A stretch of 6,598 nt of DNA from Eubacterium sp. CAG:841 (GCA_000437375.1 FR898195.1:1-6598); one strand, 5' to 3'; numbered from the stretch's first letter, positions 1 to 5,432 are shown. The notes: generated from the sequence alone by a model not told the origin. Made by a program: numbers and translations.

Positions 1-6
1 AGGAGG
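1..6 (+). promoter_or_regulatory. Ribosome binding site of rpmH
   Basis: AGGAGG at the very first bases is a full Shine-Dalgarno core. It lies 9 nt before the ATG at 16 and only 4 nt before another ATG at 11 that is immediately followed by TAA. The 9-nt spacing and the L34 protein match select the start at 16. The promoter lies outside the window. Confidence 0.9.
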
Positions 7-15
7 TGCAATGTA

Positions 16-150
16 ATGCTCAGAACTTATCAGCCCAAAAAGATACAGAGAGAAAAGGAGCACGGCTTCAGAAAAAGAATGCGTACGGCAAACGGTCGTA
101 AGGTACTCAAGAGAAGACGCGCCAAAGGCAGAGCTCGCCTTTCGTATTGA
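16..150 (+). CDS. rpmH: 50S ribosomal protein L34
   Basis: This encodes a 44-residue, very basic protein that begins MLRTYQPKK, continues HGFRKRM and NGRKVLKRRRAKGR, and ends RLSY. This is the nearly invariant L34 pattern and the normal family length. L34 is a small protein of the large ribosomal subunit that binds 23S rRNA. The gene is too short for many ORF finders but unmistakable. It is first in the conserved rpmH-rnpA-yidD-yidC-jag order found beside dnaA and the replication origin in many bacteria, so the origin is probably just upstream. The ATG at 16 overlaps the TAA of a start-stop pair (ATG 11-13, TAA 14-16). A terminator-like hairpin follows 15 nt after the stop, so most transcripts may end there. 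Confidence 0.97.
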   Translation: MLRTYQPKKIQREKEHGFRKRMRTANGRKVLKRRRAKGRARLSY

Positions 151-165
151 TCTGTAAATCAACAA

Positions 166-199
166 AAAGCCTGTGGCTTGACATAGGCTTTAATTTTTT
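166..199 (+). terminator. Terminator-like hairpin between rpmH and rnpA
   Basis: Bases 166-175 (AAAGCCTGTG) pair with 182-191 (CATAGGCTTT), giving 10 pairs including one G-U, around a 6-nt loop. A T tract follows at 194-199 after TAA-like spacing. The shape is that of an intrinsic terminator or partial attenuator. Because I see no convincing promoter between it and rnpA, it probably allows read-through and lowers rnpA expression relative to rpmH; that function is inferred. Confidence 0.65.
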
Positions 200-200
200 A

Positions 201-218
201 GCGGAAAACTTTTTCCGC
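201..218 (+). repeat. Short perfect inverted repeat before rnpA
   Basis: GCGGAAAA at 201-208 is the exact reverse complement of 211-218 (TTTTCCGC), with 2 nt between. As RNA it would form about 7 pairs with a 4-nt loop directly after the T tract of the preceding hairpin and 9 nt before the GGAGG of rnpA. It could be a second termination or pausing hairpin, an mRNA 5' stability element after processing, or a protein-binding site. Nothing in the sequence decides between these. Confidence 0.5.
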
Positions 219-237
219 AATCGCGCCGGAGGTTTAT

Positions 238-627
238 GTGAAAGCCACAGCAATTTCCGAAAATCACCTTTATAAAAAGGCTTACGCCAAAGGACAGAAA
301 GCCTTTGGCAGACATATCGTGGTATATGTTTTGACCGATTACCACGCCGCGCGTCTTGCACGCGCAAACCCGCTCAAGAAAAAGATAAACCGCATAGGAC
401 TCGCGGTTTCGAAAAAAATGGGAGGAGCGGTAGTGCGATCACGCATAAAACGGATAATCCGCGCTGCGTATCGCAAACTTGAAACGGAAAACGAAATTAA
501 AAAAGGCTTTCTTGTTGTAATAGCCGCAAAACAGTCCGCTGCCGCCGTCAAATCCGGCGACATTTACGACGATCTGCTTTACGCTTTCGGAAAGCTGAAA
601 ATGATTTGCCCTGGTGAGCAGAAATGA
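238..627 (+). CDS. rnpA: Ribonuclease P protein component (RnpA)
   Basis: This 129-residue basic protein is the protein subunit of RNase P, which works with the M1/RnpB RNA to cut the 5' leader from precursor tRNAs. The family signature is visible: an N-terminal ENHLYKKAYAKG segment, then RIGLAVSKKMGGAVVRSRIKRIIR at about residues 52-75, equivalent to the conserved G-x-AV-x-RN-R-x-KR helix. Here the RNR signature reads RSR (residues 67-69). Length matches the family at roughly 110-130. The start is a GTG with GGAGG at 228-232, 5 nt upstream; the frame is closed by a TAG at 199, so no longer form exists. The GTG overlaps an ATG-TGA pair at 236-241. The 3' end overlaps yidD by ATGA, which suggests translational coupling. 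Confidence 0.95.
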   Translation: MKATAISENHLYKKAYAKGQKAFGRHIVVYVLTDYHAARLARANPLKKKINRIGLAVSKKMGGAVVRSRIKRIIRAAYRKLETENEIKKGFLVVIAAKQSAAAVKSGDIYDDLLYAFGKLKMICPGEQK

Positions 628-878
628 AGCATGTAGGTATCTTTTTTGTAAAACTGTACCAAAAGCTCATTTCTCCGCTCAAACCGCCGTGCTGTCGTTT
701 TTCGCCGACCTGCTCGCAATACGCCGTCGAAGCGTTCCGCGAATGGGGTTTTATATGCGGTCTCGGACTGACAATATGGCGTATTTTGCGTTGCAATCCT
801 TTCAGTCGCGGAGGTTACGACCCCGTACCGAAGAGAAAGCGCAAAAGAAACAGAGACGATTCCGGAGACGCAAACTAA
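624..878 (+). CDS. yidD: Membrane protein insertion efficiency factor YidD
   Basis: This 84-residue protein carries the full YidD signature: LYQKLISP at residues 11-18, CRFSPTCSQYAVEA at 24-37, RCNPFSRGGYDPVP at 56-69. Conserved cysteines are C24, C30 and C57. YidD is a small membrane-associated protein reported to help YidC-dependent insertion of inner membrane proteins. It ends in a K/R-rich tail (residues 70-77), as is common in the family. The start codon overlaps the rnpA stop (ATGA), and GGTGAG at 613-618, inside rnpA, is a plausible ribosome binding site 5 nt away. yidC follows 18 nt downstream, which fits the functional partnership and a shared transcript. Confidence 0.96.
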   Translation: MKHVGIFFVKLYQKLISPLKPPCCRFSPTCSQYAVEAFREWGFICGLGLTIWRILRCNPFSRGGYDPVPKRKRKRNRDDSGDAN

Positions 879-896
879 ATCAAGGAGAATATTTTA

Positions 897-2090
897 ATGT
901 ACAAATTTTTTGGAACGATACTCGGATTCTTTTCGAATATCTGTGGCGGTAGCTATTTTTTAGGACTTCTCCTGTTCGCCATAATGATAAAGCTCATACT
1001 TCTGCCTTTCGGTATAAAGCAGCAGAAAAATGCTATACGCCAGGCTAAAATGAAGCCGAAGGAAGAGGCTATCAGAAAGAAATACAAGGGCAGAAACGAC
1101 CAGAAGACTCAGCAGAAGATGCAGAATGAGATAATGGAAATGTATCAGGCAGAGGGCTACAACCCTGCCGGCGGATGCCTTCCTATGCTTGTTCAGCTCG
1201 TAATAATCATGCTTTTGTATCAGGTAATTATTTACCCGCTCCGTCACGTTGTAGGCATGGATGCTTCGCTTGTAAAAGCACTTACGGATTTTTCGACCGC
1301 AGCTAAGGAAAGCGGCGGTCTCGGAACAGTATTTACGGGAAGATACACTGAAATATCGCTTCTCGGCGAGCTTGCAAAGCTCAAAGACACGGCGCTTACC
1401 GAGTTTGTTGAAGGCTTCAAGGCATTTGCGGAAGCTTCCGAAACTTACTCAGCCAATGCGTCAACATTTGTAACTTCGCTCAACTCCGCACTTGAAAAAG
1501 GGCTTCCCAACTTCGACCTTTTCGGAATGGAAAACTTCCTTGCCGGAGTTCCGAGCTTCAAAACAGCATTCAAATCCTTTGCCGGATTTATGCTCTTCCT
1601 TATTCCCATTCTCAACTTCGGTACTTCGTTTGCTTCAATGAAGCTTACAAGAAAGTTCACATATCAGCCCATGCAGAACGAGCAGACAAACCGTTCAATG
1701 AAGCTTATGGATTGGTTCGGTCCGCTTATGTCGCTCTGGATTGCGTTCATCGCTCCCGCCGCGCTCGGACTTTACTGGATATTCAACACCGTTCTCGGCG
1801 TGCTTCAGCAGTTCATTCTTTATAAAGCTATGCCGCTTCCCGTATTCACGGAAGAAGATTACAAAGCTGCGGAAGCCGAGCTTAAAGGAAAAGCTCCTTA
1901 CGGCAAAGAGCAGTCTTTTGCGGAAGCTATGCCCGAACGTTCGCTTTATCTTGAAGACTTCGACGAGGACGAAATGCCCGCTCCCGTAACAGAAGAGGAA
2001 GACGACGATGACGACGGAACGGAAGGTCACAGCAGCGTAATCGAGCCGGCAAAGCCCAAGGACAGCGGTTCAAAAAAGAAAAACAAATAA
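897..2090 (+). CDS. yidC: Membrane protein insertase YidC/Oxa1 family, enlarged form
   Basis: This 397-residue insertase places proteins in the membrane alone or with Sec. The Oxa1/YidC core is clear: an N-terminal amphipathic stretch, TM1 at about 20-39 with a groove lysine (K32 in MIKLILLPF), a basic cytoplasmic hairpin at 41-88, NPAGGCLPMLVQ at 89-100 leading into TM2, then TM3 at about 229-247 and TM4-TM5 at about 274-308 containing GLYWIFN. There is no E. coli-type P1 domain and no lipoprotein box, so it is neither the proteobacterial nor the SpoIIIJ lipoprotein form. Two additions stand out: about 100 residues between TM2 and TM3 (about 120-225), and an 85-residue cytoplasmic tail with a D/E-rich run near 353-375 ending in KKKNK. 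AAGGAG at 882-887 supports the start. Confidence 0.95.
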   Translation: MYKFFGTILGFFSNICGGSYFLGLLLFAIMIKLILLPFGIKQQKNAIRQAKMKPKEEAIRKKYKGRNDQKTQQKMQNEIMEMYQAEGYNPAGGCLPMLVQLVIIMLLYQVIIYPLRHVVGMDASLVKALTDFSTAAKESGGLGTVFTGRYTEISLLGELAKLKDTALTEFVEGFKAFAEASETYSANASTFVTSLNSALEKGLPNFDLFGMENFLAGVPSFKTAFKSFAGFMLFLIPILNFGTSFASMKLTRKFTYQPMQNEQTNRSMKLMDWFGPLMSLWIAFIAPAALGLYWIFNTVLGVLQQFILYKAMPLPVFTEEDYKAAEAELKGKAPYGKEQSFAEAMPERSLYLEDFDEDEMPAPVTEEEDDDDDGTEGHSSVIEPAKPKDSGSKKKNK

Positions 2091-2131
2091 GAAATTTTCA
2101 TCCATTTTATAAGAAGGAACAGATTCACAAA

Positions 2132-3031
2132 ATGAAAAAAGAAATAACGGTTCAGACCAAAACCGTTGAGGAAGCCGTAAAAAACGGTGCCGCACAGCTC
2201 GGTACCGACGAAAACGGCGTTGTGTATGAAGTAATTGAAGAGCCGAAAAGAGGCTTTCTCGGAATGGGCAGTACACCCGCAACGGTAAAGGTAATGTATG
2301 TATTCAAGCCTCTTGAAGCAGCAAGAAGCTTCGCTCAGACATTGATAAAAGATCTTTGTCTTGACGCTGAGGTTGTAATTCACGATGACGGCAGCGGTGA
2401 AGCGCTTATGGAAATAACGGGCGCCGACGCAGGAACGCTTATCGGTCATCACGGCGATACACTCGATGCTTTTCAGTATCTTGTCAATCTTGCCGCAAAC
2501 AAAAAAGAAACCGACGAACGCAAATACACGCGCATATCGGTCGATATAGAAAATTACAGAGAAAAAAGAGAACAGACGCTTCGCGCCCTTGCCGACAGAA
2601 TGGCACAGAAGGTAAAGAAAAACGGGAGAAGCGTAACTCTTGAGCCGATGAACGCTTATGAGCGCAGAATCATTCACGCTCAGGTTCAGGGAATTGCCGG
2701 CGTATCTACAAATTCCGTAGGTGCGGAAGGCAACAGACGCGTTGTTATCTATCTTGAAGGCACAGAAAAGCCGACGGAAGAAAACGCCGCAAAGTTCGAT
2801 CCGCAGCAGTCACGCGGCGGCGAAAGAAAAGACCGCCGAAACAATCGCAGAAGCGGCAGAGGAGGCAAAAAATCCTCCGAACGCACGTCAGCTCCGCGCG
2901 ATGAAGAAAAACCGGTTTATAAGCGTCCCGCAGACAAGCCGCGTCCTCAGCCCAGAAAAATAGAAAAGGCAAAGGATCTTGATGCTTATTTTGCAAAGCT
3001 TAAAGAATTTTCAAGCAACAATCCACAGTAA
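2132..3031 (+). CDS. jag: RNA-binding protein KhpB (Jag), with basic C-terminal tail
   Basis: This 299-residue protein has the Jag/KhpB domain order. The Jag_N domain covers about residues 2-55, including EEPKRGFLGMGS. A KH domain at about 78-142 has the GxxG loop GHHG at 105-108 in LIGHHGDTLDAFQYL. An R3H domain at about 145-209 has R178-x3-H182. KhpB binds RNA, usually with KhpA, and is linked to cell division and envelope control in streptococci. Typical members end near 200-220 residues. This one adds about 85 residues rich in R, K, E and P with RG/RGG pieces, apparently disordered, closing with a possible helix DLDAYFAKLKEF. It lies 41 nt after yidC, its usual partner. The ribosome binding site AGAAGGA (2112-2118) is about 13 nt from the ATG, a long spacing. 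Confidence 0.93.
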   Translation: MKKEITVQTKTVEEAVKNGAAQLGTDENGVVYEVIEEPKRGFLGMGSTPATVKVMYVFKPLEAARSFAQTLIKDLCLDAEVVIHDDGSGEALMEITGADAGTLIGHHGDTLDAFQYLVNLAANKKETDERKYTRISVDIENYREKREQTLRALADRMAQKVKKNGRSVTLEPMNAYERRIIHAQVQGIAGVSTNSVGAEGNRRVVIYLEGTEKPTEENAAKFDPQQSRGGERKDRRNNRRSGRGGKKSSERTSAPRDEEKPVYKRPADKPRPQPRKIEKAKDLDAYFAKLKEFSSNNPQ

Positions 3032-3041
3032 ATAACAAATC

Positions 3042-3070
3042 AAAACGAGGCGGACATTCCGCCTCGTTTT
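3042..3070 (+). terminator. Hairpin terminator after jag
   Basis: AAAACGAGGCGGA at 3042-3054 pairs perfectly with 3058-3070 (13 bp, 3-nt loop CAT). The U tract is only the four T's that also pair with the leading A's, so the structure could terminate in either direction or be leaky. It begins 11 nt after the jag stop and ends just 17 nt before the mnmE ATG, with the mnmE ribosome binding site in between. Confidence 0.8.
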
Positions 3071-3087
3071 CAAAATAGGAGAATATT

Positions 3088-4482
3088 ATGTATTCTATGT
3101 TTTCGTCATCAATAGCCGCAATCTCAACGCCGAAAGGCAGTGGCGGTATTGCGGTAATACGCATCTCCGGCGACGATTCCCTTTCCATAGCCGATAAATT
3201 CGTAAAGCTGTACGGAAACAGAATGGTTTCCGGAATGAACGCAAACACAGCGCTTCCCTGTCGCGTAACGGATGACGACGGCACGGTAATAGATACTGCC
3301 GTAGTTACCGTATTTCGTGCACCAAAATCGTTTACAGGCGAAAATACAGTTGAAATAAGCTGTCACGGCGGAATTATAATATCGGGCGAGGTGCTGAGCC
3401 GCGCTATTGAATGCGGCGCCATACCGGCAGGACCGGGCGAATTTACGCGCCGCGCGTTCTCGGCAGGAAAGCTTTCGCTTTCGCAAGCAGAAGCAATAGG
3501 CGAGATAATAAGCGCAAAAAGTCATGCGGCTCTTCGCCTGTCTCGTGCAAATGTTGACGGAAGGCTTGCCACCGGAATAAAAGAAATATATGACGATATG
3601 AAAACGGCTCTATCCGCCGTCTATGCCGAAACGGACTTCCCCGATGAAGGGCTTTCTCCCGTTTCTCCCGAAGATATGAAAGCGGCGATCATAAATGTAA
3701 AGGACAAGCTCACTTCGCTTCGTGATTCATACAAAACAGGGCATGCGGTAGTTGAAGGGATCGGGACAGTCCTTTGCGGAAAGCCGAACACGGGAAAATC
3801 TACGCTACTCAATCTTCTGTGCGGAAAAGAACGCGCGATAGTTACGGATATTGCCGGAACAACGCGCGATATAATCACCGAGCAGGTAGTGTGCGGCAAT
3901 GCGACGCTTCTGATATCAGACACAGCCGGAATCCGTGAAACGGACGACAAAATCGAAGCTGTGGGCGTTGATCGTGCGCTTGAAAAGCTTGGCAGCTGTG
4001 AACTGATAATAGCTGTATTTGATGTTTCAAAGCCTTTTGACGATAATGACGAAAGAGTTATATCTGCCGTAAGGAAAAATCATTCACTCGGTGCGGCAAC
4101 AATATGCGTACTCAACAAAAACGATTTGGGAACGATCGCAGACGTTACCGCTTTAAGCGACGCGTTTGACGAAGTTATCACGCTTTCCGCAAAAGAACCG
4201 TCATCGCGCGATATTATATCGGAGGCTATAAACCGTCTTTTCAACTGCGGAAGCATAGGCTCGGGAGAAAATGCAATCATCACAAATGCGCGTCAATATG
4301 CAAAAGTGTGCGAAGCTTTGACATGCGTCGAAAACGCGTTTTCGGCAATAGACGCATTCGGCGTCGATATAGCCGGTACGGAGCTTGAAGGCGCAATGGG
4401 CGCTCTCGGTGAGCTCGACGGCAGGCGGGTAGGAATAGAAATAGTAGACGATATCTTCTCAAAGTTCTGTGTAGGTAAATAA
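3088..4482 (+). CDS. mnmE: tRNA modification GTPase MnmE (TrmE)
   Basis: With MnmG, this 464-residue GTPase makes the carboxymethylaminomethyl/aminomethyl group at C5 of wobble U34 in certain tRNAs, using a methylene-tetrahydrofolate carbon. The N-terminal folate-binding domain shows IAAISTPKGSGGIAVIR, FTGENTVEISCHGG at 82-95 and PGEFTRRAF at 116-124. The inserted G domain has the P-loop GKPNTGKST at 231-239, GTTRD at 257-261, DTAG at 278-281, NKND at 343-346 and SAK at 367-369. The C-terminal FCVGK (460-464) supplies the conserved cysteine C461. All key residues and the usual length are present. AGGAG at 3077-3081, 6 nt before the ATG, fixes the start. The common downstream partner mnmG is replaced here by birA, 2 nt after the stop. 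Confidence 0.97.
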   Translation: MYSMFSSSIAAISTPKGSGGIAVIRISGDDSLSIADKFVKLYGNRMVSGMNANTALPCRVTDDDGTVIDTAVVTVFRAPKSFTGENTVEISCHGGIIISGEVLSRAIECGAIPAGPGEFTRRAFSAGKLSLSQAEAIGEIISAKSHAALRLSRANVDGRLATGIKEIYDDMKTALSAVYAETDFPDEGLSPVSPEDMKAAIINVKDKLTSLRDSYKTGHAVVEGIGTVLCGKPNTGKSTLLNLLCGKERAIVTDIAGTTRDIITEQVVCGNATLLISDTAGIRETDDKIEAVGVDRALEKLGSCELIIAVFDVSKPFDDNDERVISAVRKNHSLGAATICVLNKNDLGTIADVTALSDAFDEVITLSAKEPSSRDIISEAINRLFNCGSIGSGENAIITNARQYAKVCEALTCVENAFSAIDAFGVDIAGTELEGAMGALGELDGRRVGIEIVDDIFSKFCVGK

Positions 4483-4484
4483 GC

Positions 4485-5219
4485 ATGATCTATCCCAACA
4501 AAAAATATATAGAAAAACTCACGGGCTGTAATATAATCGCGCTCAAAGAAACGCCTTCGACAAACGATCTTGCCAAAAAGGCAGCGCAGAACGGCGCTCC
4601 CGACGGAACAACGTATATTGCAAAAATTCAGACAGGAGGTCACGGCAGAGGAGACAAACATTTTTTCTGCTATGACGGAGGAGTATACTTAAGTGTAATA
4701 ATCCGAAATTCATTACTGCCGGCGGAGCTTATAACAAGCGCAGCAGCGGCGGCGGTCTGCCGCGCGATCCGCGCGGCTACCTGCGCGCCTGTCAGTATAA
4801 AATGGATAAACGATCTTTATCTTTTCGACAAAAAAGTCTGCGGTATACTTGCTCTGCGCGCAGGCGACGCATATGTCGTCGGAATAGGTATAAATGTAAA
4901 AGAAACAATTTTCCCCGACGACCTGCGTCGGACCGCCGCCGCGATATGCTCGGATACGGACCTGAATTATCTTGCGGCAGATATAATAAATCGGCTCCGC
5001 CTCGCAGTAAATGAATCTGCGGAAAGCATAATAAAATATTGCACCGATAACAGCTATACAATCGGCAAAGAAATAACTTATGAAAAGAATGACAAAACAT
5101 TTGTCGGCATGGCAGACAAGCTTTTTCCCGACGGCACGCTCGGAGTAAAACTTTCCGATGGTAATTATGACGTTCTGAACTCAGGTGAAATTTCCGTAAA
5201 AACCGTAAAAAAGTCTTGA
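4485..5219 (+). CDS. birA: Biotin-[acetyl-CoA-carboxylase] ligase, no DNA-binding domain
   Basis: This 244-residue protein is a biotin protein ligase. It makes biotinyl-AMP and transfers biotin to a lysine of carrier domains such as acetyl-CoA or oxaloacetate carboxylase subunits. Diagnostic segments are ETPSTNDLAKKAA (22-34), the biotin loop QTGGHGRGDKHF (49-60), VYLSVIIR (67-74), KWINDLYLF (106-114), KKVCGIL (116-122) and VVGIGINV (131-138). A small C-terminal SH3-like domain follows at about 195-240. The protein begins at the catalytic domain, so it lacks the N-terminal winged-helix repressor and should be a ligase only. The loop departs from the usual GRGRxGRxW form (reading GHGRGDKHF), so activity is likely but not certain. 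It starts 2 nt after mnmE without a strong ribosome binding site, which suggests coupled translation. The rplJ promoter -35 overlaps its stop codon. Confidence 0.9.
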   Translation: MIYPNKKYIEKLTGCNIIALKETPSTNDLAKKAAQNGAPDGTTYIAKIQTGGHGRGDKHFFCYDGGVYLSVIIRNSLLPAELITSAAAAAVCRAIRAATCAPVSIKWINDLYLFDKKVCGILALRAGDAYVVGIGINVKETIFPDDLRRTAAAICSDTDLNYLAADIINRLRLAVNESAESIIKYCTDNSYTIGKEITYEKNDKTFVGMADKLFPDGTLGVKLSDGNYDVLNSGEISVKTVKKS

Positions 5220-5244
5220 CAAATATTTATATCTATGATATCAT
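5216..5244 (+). promoter_or_regulatory. Promoter of rplJL
   Basis: TTGACA (5216-5221) is a perfect -35 box and TATCAT (5239-5244) a one-mismatch -10 box, separated by 17 nt, the ideal sigma-A spacing. Transcription would start near 5250-5251, directly before the L10-binding RNA element. The -35 box overlaps the last bases of birA, including its TGA. The -10 sits within a 12-bp palindrome (5234-5245). Confidence 0.85.
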
Positions 5245-5297
5245 AATTAAGCGATCCTAAGACAGCAGGTTTTGTAAAAGCTGAGCTTCCCTGCCGA

Positions 5298-5332
5298 GGA
5301 AAGATAATAAAAATGCTTTTTATGTCTTTTCC
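5298..5332 (+). promoter_or_regulatory. Predicted antiterminator of the L10 leader
   Basis: ATAAAAA at 5307-5313 pairs with TTTTTAT at 5317-5323 around TGC. Beyond a small internal loop, GGAAAGA at 5298-5304 pairs with TCTTTTCC at 5325-5332, leaving one bulged T. The helix uses the 3' side of the kink-turn outer stem and the 5' arm of the terminator, so it is exclusive with both. The pairing is read by eye and its stability was not calculated. Confidence 0.65.
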
Positions 5333-5363
5333 GTTCTCTTTGGATAGCGGGAAAGATTTTTTT
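5325..5363 (+). terminator. Attenuator terminator in the rplJ leader
   Basis: TCTTTTCCGTT at 5325-5335 pairs with AGCGGGAAAGA at 5346-5356: 11 pairs including two G-U, with a 10-nt loop. Seven T's follow at once (5357-5363). This is a standard intrinsic terminator located 69 nt before rplJ, where the regulated terminator of an L10 leader is expected. It would also stop transcripts arriving from mnmE-birA. Confidence 0.82.
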
Positions 5364-5367
5364 ATTA

Positions 5368-5399
5368 CCGCATTCATATGCGGAAAAAGCTTGGCTTTT
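5368..5399 (+). other. Two small hairpins between attenuator and rplJ start
   Basis: CCGCAT (5368-5373) pairs with ATGCGG (5378-5383) around TCAT. AAAAGC (5385-5390) pairs with GCTTTT (5394-5399) around TTG, followed by CTTTTATTTA. Each has six pairs, and they stand back to back just before the AAGGAG ribosome binding site at 5416-5421. They may be a weak second terminator or keep the ribosome binding site unpaired. Confidence 0.5.
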
Positions 5400-5432
5400 C
5401 TTTTATTTATATTGAAAGGAGTGAAAAACTTT

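Larger units (their letters stand above)
5251..5363 (+). ncRNA. Ribosomal protein L10 leader (autoregulatory mRNA leader)
   Basis: This is a cis-acting leader at the 5' end of the rplJL mRNA. The conserved L10 site is recognisable as CCTAAGACAGCAGG (5256-5269) facing CCTGCCGAGG (5290-5299). GCAGG 5265-5269 pairs with CCTGC 5290-5294, and TCCT 5255-5258 pairs with AGGA 5297-5300. The asymmetric AAGACA bulge (5259-5264) opposite CG (5295-5296) forms the kink-turn. A small inner hairpin (AAGC 5278-5281 with GCTT 5285-5288) caps it. In B. subtilis the L10(L12)4 complex binds such a leader and causes premature termination of rplJL. The antiterminator and terminator arms needed for the same scheme are present downstream here. 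Confidence 0.88.

Noticed and set aside
178..183. TTGACA resembling a -35 box upstream of rnpA
   Set aside because: No acceptable -10 box appears 15-19 nt downstream (bases 199-208 read TAGCGGAAAA), and the hexamer lies in the loop and 3' arm of the rpmH terminator hairpin.
614..952. 112-codon plus-strand frame overlapping yidD and yidC
   Set aside because: It is a shifted-frame shadow of yidD, which has its full conserved motif set in the other frame; the product has no family features.
2027..2677. 216-codon open frame on the minus strand opposite jag
   Set aside because: It mirrors the jag codons, gives a low-complexity F/C/Y-rich product without recognisable domains, and the plus strand encodes an intact KhpB.
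2975..3005. Possible promoter for mnmE inside the end of jag (TTGATG then an AT-rich stretch)
   Set aside because: The -10 candidate is poor, and the jag terminator would lie between it and mnmE, so I cannot support it from sequence alone.
4740..4790. GC-rich, GCG-repeat-like stretch in birA
   Set aside because: It encodes an alanine-rich helix (residues 86-101) in the expected place of the ligase fold; there is no true repeat unit or array.
5313..5432. Longer rplJ reading frame starting at ATG 5313
   Set aside because: The added 40 residues are not L10-like, lack a ribosome binding site and are the leader RNA with its terminator. MPSASVLEQKKK at 5433 is the normal L10 N-terminus.
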